A DNA stretch of 64,000 nt from Plantago ovata (taxonomy: Eukaryota; Streptophyta; Magnoliopsida; Lamiales; Plantaginaceae), in assembly GCA_028274465.1 (NCBI GenBank), contig CM051458.1:27354692-27418691 (forward strand), read 5' to 3'. Positions 34,913 through 45,171 of this stretch are shown here, piece by piece. Under the pieces are notes generated by a model, which made no database searches, had not been told where the DNA came from, and saw only the letters and a list, made by a program, of their open reading frames with translations. Each line of letters opens with the position of its first letter. Positions within the stretch are counted from its first letter, which is position 1. The translations under genes were made by a program, and so were the position numbers.

Positions 34913-37161
34913 CAACCCTATCTTAGTAGAACCAAGCAAAAAAGGGACTTTCAAGAGATGATTAAATTTTTAAGCAACTGTTGGCTTGCTGAATGCCCGT
35001 TTCAGTAACCAATCAAATGTACCCTGTTTATTGAGGTAGTTCAATAATCAATCCAAGGTTATACCTTAGCATTGCGAACCTATTATCAGGTAGGGGCTTG
35101 GTAAAGATGTCAGCAAGTTGATCATCAGTACCTATCTCTACAACCTCAATGTCTCTTTTTTCCACATGGTCTCTAATAAAATAGTGTCTAATATCAATGT
35201 GCTTTGTTCTGAGTGAAAATTAGGATTTTGCGTGATAGCAATAGCACTTGTATTATCACAAAAAATTGGTGTTTTCTTTGCATAAATACCATAATCTCTT
35301 AGTTGTTGTTGAATCCATAGGATTTGAGCAGTACAACAACCAGCTGCAATGTATTCAGATTCAGTGGATGGATGAATTGGCTACACAGGTTTGCTTCTTG
35401 CTGAACAATGAAATTAATCTTGTACCTAGAAACTGAGAAGTTCCGAAGGTACTTTTTTGATCAAGGGTTGATCCACCATGGTCAACATCTGAATAACCAA
35501 CCAATTCTAATCAAGAATCTTTTGGATACCATAATCCAACATTGACTGTGCCTTTGACATATTTCAGTATTTTGAGTGCTTTCTTGTAGTGTGATTCTCT
35601 AGGATCAGATTGAAATCTTACACACACACAAACAACATACTGAATGTCAGGCCTACTTGCTGTTAAATACAGCAAGGAACCAATGAGCTTCCTATACTTT
35701 TGTTCATCCACACTTTTGTCTTGTTTAGTATAGCCCAATTTGGTACCTACACTCATAGGGATCTTTTCAGGTTTCTCTTCCTCTTTGATCCTGAACTTTA
35801 TGAGCATTTCCTTTGCATACTTTGCTTGATTTATGAATATTCCATCTTTGAGTTGTTTGACTTAGAAACCTAGGAAATAATTCAATTTGCCCATCATGCT
35901 CATTTCAAACTTGTTAGTCATGGGCTTGGCAAAATCATCACAAAGTTGCTTGTCCTTAGAACAAAAAATTATGCCATCCACATAAATCTGAACTAAGAGT
36001 ACTTTACCATCATGATTCATGGTAAATAAGGATTTATCAACTTCGCCCTTCTTGAAACCATTATCCAACAAGAACTTAGCTAAGGTATCATACCAAGCTC
36101 TAGGTGCTTGCATTAGACCATATACAGCTTTCTGAAGCTTATATACCATCTTGGTTTCTGAGGGAAGTTCAAAGCCAGGGGGTTGTTCTAGATAGACTTC
36201 TTCAGCAAGTTCACCATTTAGGAATGCACTTTTAACATCCATTTGGTAATCTATAAAGTCATGATGAGCAGCAAAGGCCAAGAAAAGTCTAATGGCATCC
36301 AATCTTGCAACTGGTGCATAAGACTCATCATAATTCAATCCTTCAATCTGGCAATAACCTTGAGCAACTAAACGTGCTTTATTCCTTGTTACTTCACCAG
36401 ACTCGCTCAGCTTGTTTTTGAACACCCACTTTGTACCAATTGCTTTCTTTCCTTCAGCAAGGGGTACAAGCTTCCAGACTTTGTTCCTTTCAAATTGATC
36501 CGGTTCTTCTTGCATTGCCTTGATCCATTCAGAGTGCTTTAAATCTTCTTCTATGGTTTTGGGTTCAATTTTTGAAACAAAGCAAGAGAACAAAGCTTCT
36601 ACCTCAACAACTATTGCTTCTTCATCAAGTTCTTGGTTGGTAGATACTTTGGATCTAGTCACTTGACGTTTGTCAATATCAACAATCATATCCTTAGAGG
36701 GATGATCTCTAATCCATTTGTTAACAGGTTTTCTGCTTTTAGGATCTGGATATGTCTGCGTTTCAGCATGTGACTCTTCAGCATGTACTTGTTCAGTACT
36801 ACTGGTATCTGGTTGTGTCTCTACTGAAATAGGTTTATCAACAACTACTTGTTAAGTATTGCTGGTTTAAGATAACTCGTTAGTAGGCACAGGGGGTTGC
36901 GTAGTTTCAGCAACATCTGGAGCAACTGCATCTTTAGCCGGGAATTCCTTATCATGAACTACATTTATCTTGACATGACTTGGTGTTGGAGTGTCATTGT
37001 CAGAATCATCATTAAGTTCAATAAGTTTAACTTTTCCAGCATTGGATTCAGTTCTTTGCTCGTGTATGAGTAGTTTTTTCATACATTCTGATATTTCTTT
37101 CTCAGCAGGAACTCCTAGTGTCTTTTACTAGAATACAACATGCACTGATTCTTCAATCTTT
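34913..37161 (-). mobile_element. S3: truncated Sirevirus pol fragment
   Basis: Minus-strand copy of the integrase C-terminal part through reverse transcriptase and RNase H (YVDGIIF-type centre near 35975) plus about 120 bp of the following spacer, closely matching S1 27300-29540. It begins at the S1 LTR boundary and ends abruptly at about 37161, where element D sequence starts. No LTR remains. It has several breaks. Confidence 0.82.
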
Positions 37162-37339
37162 TGTGCCTTCAGTTATCACCTCCTCCACGACTTCCTCTTG
37201 ACCAACAACCTCGACATCCGCAAGTAAGGACGCAGAATCCAAGCTAAGCACCGAGGAGACTTCATCAATGGATTCTTCTCCACATTCCTCTTCATCGACA
37301 ATGTCGATTTCTGGTGGCTGACTACTAAAGCGAGACGTC
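37162..37339 (-). pseudogene. Distal gag piece of element D
   Basis: The minus strand is homologous to the C gag downstream of its gag core (PPEIDI, EECGEESIDEVSSVLSLDS). It is separated from the rest of the D gag (43281-43651) by the whole of element C. It ends at 37162 against the Sirevirus S3 fragment with no LTR, so D is truncated here. Confidence 0.75.
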
Positions 37340-38737
37340 TGATGAACGTATTTTTGACGCGTTCATCTTGTCTTTTTTACCTTCTTTTGCTATCTTTTAG
37401 CCTTGTTTTTTGGTTAGTTTTGTAGAATAGTGTCACGTTTTTCTGCATTTCAGGCACTTAGGTAAGAAACGGCGTTTTTGGAGCTAAAAACGAGCCCTTT
37501 TGATAGAAAAGATGGCCCCGTTGAAGTTCCCCAATCTCCGTGGCTTGTTCGTGAGTGTTTAAGCTTCAATAAGCATTGAGAAGGATGAGTCCAAGGCACC
37601 CGAGGGCCGTACGAGGGCAAAAAGATTGAGTTTGAAGACAAAAATCTGCCCAGGAGCCAAGCTAAGCGCCTGGAATAGTGAAGCGCTCCGATTCATTTTC
37701 CAGGAGCTTTGGCTCAGCAGCCAAGCGAAGCGCTTGGAGGGCCAAAGCGCTTCGCTTGCCAAGCGCTCCGCTTGGACTCTCCAAGCGGTCCGCTTGGCAG
37801 CGGTTACGTTTTCGGATTTTCCTTCTTAGATCTGATCTTCTGTTACTTTTTGACAGACTTTTGAACTTTGGCTTCGTTTTGGAGATCTCCTAAGCCCAAA
37901 ACTCAGAGAAAACTCAGATTACATTGTATTTTAGATTGGATTAAAGGTTTTGGCATAGGATTTCATCCATTGTTTCATCTACGGAGAGGTTTTCATCAAT
38001 ACCCACCGATTAGTAACAGCTTGGTGGTAACATTGTATCATTATCTCTTGTCTAGTAGTTTGATTTGATGTATCCTATTTACAATTCATATGATTTGATG
38101 TCTATGTTGATGAATATGAGTAGCTAAATCTTTTGTGTTGCTGGTAGAATGTAGAATATACATGCTATGGGTTATTTTTATGCTTACATGAGATTGTGAT
38201 TCAATCTTGCTGCAAATTCCTTCATATGATTCTTAGTTGCCTATAAAATATATTCAAATTGAGTATAGTGACAAACTCTTGGACAATGAAAGCTATAGGA
38301 TTGTATGTTAGAGATTTGCAGCATGCTAGATAAATGGTGTTAGTGACAAGCACCTCTAAAGTATTGATAGTGGTCTTTTATGATGTGTGTCTTGAAAGTT
38401 ACCTAGACGAGTTGCTTAGCAGACTTGATCGAAGGTTTTACGCACTGAACTTGTGAGCATATTCGTAACCCATGCATGTGTATTTGATTTCTACCACCAA
38501 CCGGTTTCCAAACTTGATTACAACAATTTGATTTCTCGTTGCTTTGTTCTAAGAAAGCGATTCTTTAAACACTTGAACTCGTTGACTGAAATAACTAGCA
38601 AAAACCTCAAACAAAGCCACGTTAGGTCCCGAGAGAACGACACTCGAGGACAACTTGCCATTGCACTCTAGTTTGTGTAGTGATAAGTGTTCTATTGGCT
38701 ATTAAACAAATTTAATTGGTGAAAAACGACATCATCA
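37340..38737 (+). repeat. 5' LTR of element C
   Basis: 1398-bp LTR with a cluster of near-palindromes at 37650-37800 (CCAAGCGGTCCGCTTGG, CCAAGCGAAGCGCTTGG, CAAGCGCTCCGCTTGG). The first bases (TGATGAACGTATTTTTGACG) and last bases (CATCATCA) recall the A/B/F family, but the rest does not align. Confidence 0.93.
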
Positions 38738-38740
38738 ATT

Positions 38741-38759
38741 TGGTGCCGCTGCCGGGGAC
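38741..38759 (+). other. Primer binding site of element C (tRNA-Asp variant)
   Basis: TGGTGCCGCTGCCGGGGAC lies three bases inside the LTR and is two changes away from the perfect tRNA-Asp complement. The leader 38760-39022 is noncoding, with a pyrimidine-rich tract shared with D. Confidence 0.8.
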
Positions 38760-39022
38760 TTAACTCCTTTGGTTGGTGTTTTGTTTTGGTTTTTCAGCCA
38801 ACATCACTTTCTCACCTCATTTCTTTCCCCCTATCTTTTTCAAAAAATTTATCTAATATGCTCTTGGTTACCTTGCGTGCTTGCGCTCTTTGTATATATT
38901 ATTAGATTAGAGGTTTTTTTTTCCTTGCAAGTTTATTTTTATTTTTATTTTTTTAATTCTTTTGTGGATTCTGCTCCTTGGTTTCTTGTTTCCTCATGTG
39001 CAGAAACTAGTTCCTTGTAAGG

Positions 39023-39541
39023 ATGAGTATGCGAGCTTCTTTGACCAGGTATGTGAAACCTCGAGGGCCTTGCATAACATTGGACGAAGATTGCAAGGAT
39101 TATGACTTTGATCCTTCGTACTACTCCATTGTTTCCACGTTTTCGAGTGGTGATGATCCAAGAGGGTTCTTAGACACGTTCGAGGAAGGTGTGTTGAGGA
39201 TACCTCGGGAGAATGTGGAGGGGGTTATTTTATCACATAAGCAGCTTTGTATAAGAGAATTTATGGGAGCCTTGAGAGGGAGCGCTCGTGAATGGCTCAG
39301 AATCCCGCCGGAAAGATTATTGCACACTTGGGATGAAATAACCAACAAGTTTCTGGAACATTGGGATTGGGACTCACCTCCCGGTTCAAAGACATGGACG
39401 TCTCGCTTTGCTAGTCCGCCACCAGAAATCGACATAGCCAATGTAGAGGAATGTTGTGAAGAATCTATTGATGAAGCCTCTTCAGTGCTTAGCTTGGATT
39501 CCACGTCCTTAACTGAGGATGTCAAGCATTGCTTCACCTGA
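39023..39541 (+). CDS. Gag-like protein of element C
   Basis: 172 codons, starting MSMRASLTRYVKPRGPC. A gag core (GDDPRGFLDTFEEGVLRIPR, LCIREFMGALRGSAREW, LHTWDEITNKFLEHWD) is followed by an acidic Ser-rich tail. The core resembles the N-terminal capsid helices of plant gypsy gags but is short, with no zinc knuckle visible. It is a fossil part of C. The homologue in D is on the minus strand at 43281-43651. A further acidic open stretch follows to about 39755. Confidence 0.72.
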   Translation: MSMRASLTRYVKPRGPCITLDEDCKDYDFDPSYYSIVSTFSSGDDPRGFLDTFEEGVLRIPRENVEGVILSHKQLCIREFMGALRGSAREWLRIPPERLLHTWDEITNKFLEHWDWDSPPGSKTWTSRFASPPPEIDIANVEECCEESIDEASSVLSLDSTSLTEDVKHCFT

Positions 39542-39755
39542 GTCAGACAGTGTTGTCTTGAGTTGTGTTGAGATCGAGGAGCTACTCTTTGAAGATTTTG
39601 GTGTCTGTGAATCGACATGTTTGGATTCTATTGCTACAGACACTCTTGATCTTGACTCCTATGTTCTGGTCCATGCACCCACCTATGAGCTTCAAGGGAG
39701 TTTTGATCCACTTTTTTCTTTTATTTTCCCTCTGATTCCTTTAGTTATTTCTTAG

Positions 39756-41869
39756 ATTTTGATTTTGTTAATTTAGTTGATTTTTATTTTCAGGGAATCA
39801 TGGATTTGCTTGAGGACTTGAGGAGAGGAGCCGAAGATGGTTCCCAAGATGCAAGGAGTAATGGAACGAATGCACGAGATTCGTTCCCATTTGATAATGG
39901 ATAACCTTTGTGGTATTTCTTTGCATGTAGTTTAGTTTTTCCTTTTTATTGCTTTTGTAGTTGTGGCCTGTGTGCCTTTTGTCGTGATTCGTTTAGTCTA
40001 GTGTTTGTCTTGGTGCCTTAGGTGATTAAGATAGGAAAAAACATCGAAAATCTGGAAACAGAGCCAAGCGAAGCGCTTGGAAGGGCCAAGCGATCCGCTT
40101 GAATCTTCAGTAAATCAAAAAAGTTTACTGGAATTTCAAGCGGAGCGCCTGGAGCCTCCCAAGCGCTCCGCTTGACAAGCGGACCGCTTGGTGGGAGCCA
40201 AGCGGTCCGCCTGGACCCTGTACCCAGATTTTCCTCGTTTTTTCCATTCTTCTCACCTTTGCGCACCCGTTTTCACTTGTTTCTTGATTCTTTTCAGGTA
40301 CTACTCTTTTATAGGAGTTGGACACGAACCTTTATATCAGGGAAGTGTACTTTCAATCCAATTTTTCCTTTCTTGTCAACTTTTGTTTACTCGAGGACGA
40401 GCAAAAGTTTAGGTTTGGGGAGGGGTCATTGGATTTTCAGTACTATGTGCTCTTTTGGTTTCGTACATGCCTGTTGTCAGCTCAAGTTCTTGTGATTTTT
40501 CGTGTTTTTCAGTTTTTGCATGCATATCATCCATAGATTAGTTGTTGCACGTTGTTGTGTGGAGTCTATTGCCAAGTTTTTTCGAACTTTTCTATTGTGT
40601 AGACTAAGTGCTTATGACCATTATCATATGTTGCATCACTTTGCAAGTAGTTTGAGGCTTGTCTCGCTTGGTTTGTCACATTCGCATGTGCACTAGTTAA
40701 GCTTAGTAGTCTCGACATCACCTCGAGTGGTGTTTCTTCTACTGCGGTTCACGATGGCCTTATGAAATGATGCATGTTAGAGTCTATGGTTGTAACCCGT
40801 GTAACTATGTACGTAAGAGGCGACAAGTTCTTCACCTCGATTAGAGATTGCCAAATGCCTAGGAAGGAGGTAGTGTGAGGTGTGCGATTCCTTGTATTAA
40901 ACATATTCTATCGAATAGGTTTGGGGAGGGGGTTGCTTCGTTGATCTTTTCTTTCGTCTTTGAGTCGTTGTAAAGTTTCCTTTTTCTTTTTCTTTTTGTT
41001 TTTGTGTCCCAACCTATTCTTTCGAATAGGTTTGGGGAGGTGTCTTTGTAAAGAGTCTTTCCTTTTTCGTTTTCGTCTTTGTGCTCAAACCTATTCTTTC
41101 GAATAGGTTTGGGGAGGTGTTTTTGACACTTAGTACTGCTGCTTGCCCCTATATAAAAAAAAAAGAGAAAGAGAAAAAGAAAAGAAGAAAAAAAAGAGAA
41201 AAGAAAAAGAGAAAATAAAAAAAAAAAAGAAGAAAGAAAATAAAGAATAAGACCCAAAAGCAAAAGAAGGGTCGTTGCAAGCCAAAAGCAGTCTAGTAAA
41301 GTGTCAAGTGTCATGTAAATATTTGTTATTGAAGTTATCGAGTTGCAAATTCTATCTTTCGTTTCGTGTCGCCTTTGTCCAAGGCCTGTTCTTGACCACC
41401 CTCGTTTTTCTATTCAAGAAGTGGTTAAAAGAGGCTCATTCTTGAGAATCTGGGTAGAATAGGGGAGTGTTATCTTTCTAAGGGAACCCTCCTTCGTTTG
41501 ATGAGAGCCAGTATTGGTTCGCCCTCTCTTGAGGAAAGGTCTCGCTTGGTGAACAGTAGTAAGCCCTCGGTTTCATAGGCACGGGACAATTGTAGTATGA
41601 TAACATGCATCATTGTGTCGTCACTGACCAGGTCCAGGTAGAAGATGTTACGAGAGACTCCTTTGCTTAACCAAGTGCACATGAGAATGTGTATATTCGG
41701 AATCGAGGAATTCTTCAACTTACTTGCATGTCATGCTCATTTGGTTTTGTTCATAAGCATTTGGTAGATTCAATAGATTAGTTCACTTTACTTGGCATGA
41801 GACTCCTTTTGTGTTGCATTTAGGATAGTTTGTTGCTTGAGGACAAGCAAAGGTTTGGTTTGGGGAGTT
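39756..41869 (+). other. 3' noncoding region of element C
   Basis: No convincing coding region. In order it holds an acceptor-like TTTTATTTTCAG before an ATG (about 39783-39800), a second cluster of LTR-type palindromes (40063-40216), three hairpins joined to TTTGGGGAGG boxes (about 40902-40921, 41011-41032, 41088-41109), a purine-rich run (41155-41250), and sequence conserved with B and E (40680-40860 and 41450-41830) up to the polypurine tract GGTTTGGTTTGGGGAG at the LTR. Confidence 0.75.
40063..40216 (+). promoter_or_regulatory. Internal palindrome cluster of element C
   Basis: At least six copies of AAGCG..CGCTT dyads (CCAAGCGAAGCGCTTGG, CAAGCGGACCGCTTGG, CCAAGCGGTCCGCCTGG) matching in type those of the C LTR (37650-37800) but not a simple copy of that segment. 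An internal promoter or RNA-structure role is a guess. Confidence 0.5.
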
Positions 41870-43275
41870 TGATGAACGTATTTTTGACGCGTTCATCTTG
41901 TCTTTTTTACCTTCTTTTGCTATCTTTTAGCCTTGTTTTTTGGTTAGTTTTGTAGAATAGTGTCACGTTTTGTGTTTTCTGCATTTTCAGGCACTTAGGT
42001 ACGAAACGGCGTTTTGGGAGCTAAAAACGTGCCCTTTTGATGGAAAAGATGGCCCCGTTGAAGTTCCCCAATCTCCGTGGCTTGTTCGTGAGTGTTTGAG
42101 CTTCAATAAGCATTGAGAAGGATGAGTCCAAGGCACCCGAGGGCCGTACGAGGGAAAAAAGATTGAGTTTGAAGACAAAAATCTGCCCAGGAGCCAAGCT
42201 AAGCGCCTGGAATAGTGAAGCGCTCCGCTTCATTTTCCAGGAGCTTGGGCTCAGCAGCCAAGCGAAGCGCTTGGAGGGCCAAAGCGCTTCGCTTGCCAAG
42301 CGCTCCGCTTGGACTCTCCAAGCGGTCCGCTTGGCAGCGGTTACGTTTTCGGATTTTCCTTCTTAGATCTGATCTTCTGTTACTTTTTGACAAACTTTTG
42401 AACTTTGGCTTCGTTTTGGAGAGCTCCTAAGCCCCAAAACTTAGAGAAAACTCAGATTACATTGTATTTTAGATTGGATTAAAGGTTTTGGCATAGGATT
42501 TCATCCATTGTTTCATCTACGGAGAGGTTTTCATCAATACCCACCGATTAGTGACAGCTTGGTGGTAACATTGTATCATTATCTCTTGTCTAGTAGTTTG
42601 ATTTGATGTATCCTATTTACAATTCATATGATTTGATGTCTATGTTGATGAATATGAGTAGCTAAATCCTTTGTGTTGGTGGTAGAATGTAGAATATACA
42701 TGCTATGGGTTATGTTTATGCTTACATGAGATTGTGATTCAATCTTGCTACAAATTCTTTCATATGATTCTTAGTTGCCTATAAAATATATTCGAATTGA
42801 GTATAGTGACAAACTCTTGGTCAATGAAAGCTATAGGATTGTATGTTAGAGATTTGCAGCATGCAAGATAAATGGTGTTAGTGACAAGCACCTCTAAAGT
42901 ATTTATATTGGTCTTTTATGATGTGTGTCTTGAAAGTTACCTAGACGAGTTGCTTAGCAGACTTGATCAAAGGTTTTACGCACTGAACTTGTGAGCATAT
43001 TCGTAACCCATGCATGTGTATTTGATTTCTACCATCAACCGGTTTCCAAACTTGATTACAACAATCTGATTTCTCGTTGCTTTGTTCTAAGAAAGCGATT
43101 CTTTAAACACTTAAACTCGTTGACTGAAATAACTAGCAAAAACCTCAAACAAAACCACGTTAGGTCCCGAGAGAACGACACTCGGGGACAACTTGCCATT
43201 GCACTCTAGTTTGTGTAGTGATAAGTGTTCTATTGGCTATTAAACAAATTTAATTGGTGAAAAACGACATCATCA
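41870..43275 (+). repeat. 3' LTR of element C
   Basis: 1406-bp partner of the 5' LTR, about 98% identical, with its palindrome cluster at 42187-42337. It ends CATCATCA at 43275 and is followed by the ACGTC duplication and D gag sequence. Confidence 0.93.
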
Positions 43276-43280
43276 ACGTC

Positions 43281-43651
43281 CATGCCCTTGACCCGGGAGG
43301 TGAGTCCCTATCCCAGTGTTCCAGAAACTTGCTGGTTACTTCACCCCAAGTGTGCAACGATTTTTTCGGCGGGATTCTGAGCCATCCTCGAGCGTACCCT
43401 TTCAAGGCTCCCATAAATCCTCTCATACAAAGTTGCTCATGTGATAAAATAACCCCCTCCTCATTCTCACGAGGTATCCTCAACACACCTTCCTCGTATG
43501 TGTCTAAGAACCCTCTTGGATCATCACCCATTGTGAACGTGGAGAGAATGGAGTAGTACGAAGGATCAAAGTCATAATTCCTGCAATCGTCATCCAATGT
43601 TATGCAAGGCCCTGGAGGCATCACATACCGGGGCAACGGAGGTTGACTCAT
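43281..43651 (-). pseudogene. Proximal gag piece of element D
   Basis: The minus-strand frame starts MSQPPLPRYVMPPGPC and runs through the gag core (GDDPRGFLDTYEEGVLRIPR, LHTWGEVTSKFLEHWD) until it meets the C insertion. About 80% identical to C gag by eye. The rest of the gene lies at 37162-37339. The D leader just upstream is C-like near gag and A/B/F-like near the primer site. Confidence 0.8.
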
Positions 43652-43981
43652 CCTTTCATATGACTAGTTTCTGCACACGAGGAAACAAGAAACCAAGGAG
43701 TAGAATCCACAAAAGAAAAACAAAAACTTGCAAAGAAAAACACAAAGAGTGCAAACAATCACAATGTAACCTTTTAACTTCGAGAGCACAAGCACACAAG
43801 GTAACCAATATCAGATTAGATGAATTTACTGAAAAAGATAGGGGGAAAGAAATAGGGTAAGAAAGTGACATTTTCTGAGAGCAAACCCCCAGAGCATGTT
43901 CTTCTGTAGGGAATTGAATGCTGAAAATATAAATAAGCTAAACAGAAAAAAGGAGTATATTCCCCGGCTACGGCGCCAATT
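43652..43981 (-). other. Chimeric leader and primer site of element D
   Basis: Bases 43652-43880 match the C leader (pyrimidine-rich, TTTCTTTCCCCCTATC). Bases from about 43912 to 43978 match the A/B/F leader (AAAAGGAGTATA-type plus the Asp-like primer site ending at 43978). The switch lies between about 43880 and 43912. It reads as a recombination between two families. Confidence 0.7.
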
Positions 43982-45171
43982 TGATGAACCGGAATTTGTC
44001 AGATTCTAATTAATCAAATAAATTTGTATTTAGCCAAAGGCAATTCACAACTACAACGAAAACCGTAGTGTAGCAGTAAAATAACCTTGAGTGTCGATCT
44101 CTAAGGACTATAACTAGCTTTATCTAATCTAACTTAAAATATAAAATCAACAGACGACTTAGCACAGGTTTTTCTTATCAAGATAATGGAAGTTAGTGAT
44201 AGTATGATCATTCAAAGCATAGCAGGTTAGTAATCATGCATGAAGTACCCGATCGTTTTGCATAGAGATCTTTGATCATGAATTGTCCAATGTGTTCCGT
44301 TATTATTCAACACTACGAAGATAGAGGACTTAGATAGATCAAAGAAATAAAGCAATAACTCAAAGTCTGATTCGCTTTACCGCCATCAGCATAATTATTA
44401 ACCCTTCGCTAAGAAATCACATACTATCACCAACAATAGATTTAGCTACTCATAGATGTCATGCAATCAACAGAAATCATAGCAAGATTGAATGAAAACA
44501 TGTTGAAAGATAAATAAATATAAATAGAAAAATCTGAGATACAATGTTACCGAAGGTTGTCAATCTCCGAAGAATCGCGACCTCACAAGCTCCAAAACGA
44601 TAAGAAAAAGTGTCTCCTAAGCTAAGAATTCCCAGAATAGGCTATGGAGAATTCTCCCCTAAAACTAATAAAAAAGGGTCTGAGAAAGTATGAAAAAATG
44701 GAGAAAACTGAGCAACTATATATAGGGGTTCGGATCGTGTGGGGCGAGTCGCCCCACACACCGGGCGAATCGCCTGGTGTGGGGCAAACCGCCCCACGTC
44801 CCGGGCGAATCGCCCGGGAGGTGCAGTCGGCAAACGATACGTTTTCGACGCGTTTTTGGATTTCTTTTCCTTTTCGGACTCGGTTTTTGCCTTCTAGTGA
44901 CCTTTTAGCCTTCAGACTCGACCCCTAGACTTCAAATCCTATCCGGAATCTTCTAGATACTCCAAAAATGTCCCCGGAACACCAATTCTTCGTTCTCTTC
45001 AATATAATTGCCCGAAAAACCACGTTTTTCACCCAAACCTGTAAAATACAAACTAAAGGGAAACGTGACACTATTCTAATAAAATGCACTAAAATAAAGC
45101 TAAATTAACATAGAGGATAGCTAAATTGGTGAAAAAAGACTCGAATGAAAGTGTAAAATACACGTTCATCA
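43982..45171 (-). repeat. LTR shared by D and E
   Basis: 1190-bp LTR of the A/B/F family with TGATGAACC...GTTCATCA ends. On its left is a primer site and the D gag, as for a 5' LTR. On its right is a polypurine tract and the 3' region of E, as for a 3' LTR. The TATA box CTATATATAGG is at 44716-44726 (minus) and the GGGCGA/TCGCCC palindrome cluster at 44738-44820. It is equal in length and about 93% identical by eye, where compared, to the inverted LTR of F (46732-47921). Confidence 0.88.

Larger units (their letters stand above)
37340..43275 (+). mobile_element. Element C: complete non-autonomous gag-only LTR element
   Basis: 5936-bp plus-strand element with LTRs of 1398 bp (37340-38737) and 1406 bp (41870-43275), TGATGAACG...CATCATCA ends and an ACGTC duplication at 37335-37339 and 43276-43280. 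It has an Asp-like primer site, a short gag and a 2-kb noncoding 3' region. No protease, reverse transcriptase or integrase was seen, so it is a TR-GAG-like dependent element. Roughly 30 LTR differences (2.1%) suggest an age near 0.8 My. It inserted in the gag of its relative D, in opposite orientation. It is structurally whole, with one or two coding breaks. Confidence 0.92.

Noticed and set aside
27414-37161. S1 and S3 as a single tandemly duplicated pol
   Set aside because: A full 5' LTR with primer site separates them, so insertion of S1 next to or into S3 explains the repeat better.
39783-39904. Short frame starting MDLLEDLRRGAEDG after an acceptor-like site in C
   Set aside because: Too short, with no homologue seen in D or elsewhere in the window. 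Noted in the C 3' region only.
37340-43275. C as a member of the A/B/F LTR family
   Set aside because: Only the terminal bases and the 3' region resemble it. The LTR bodies do not align and the primer site differs.
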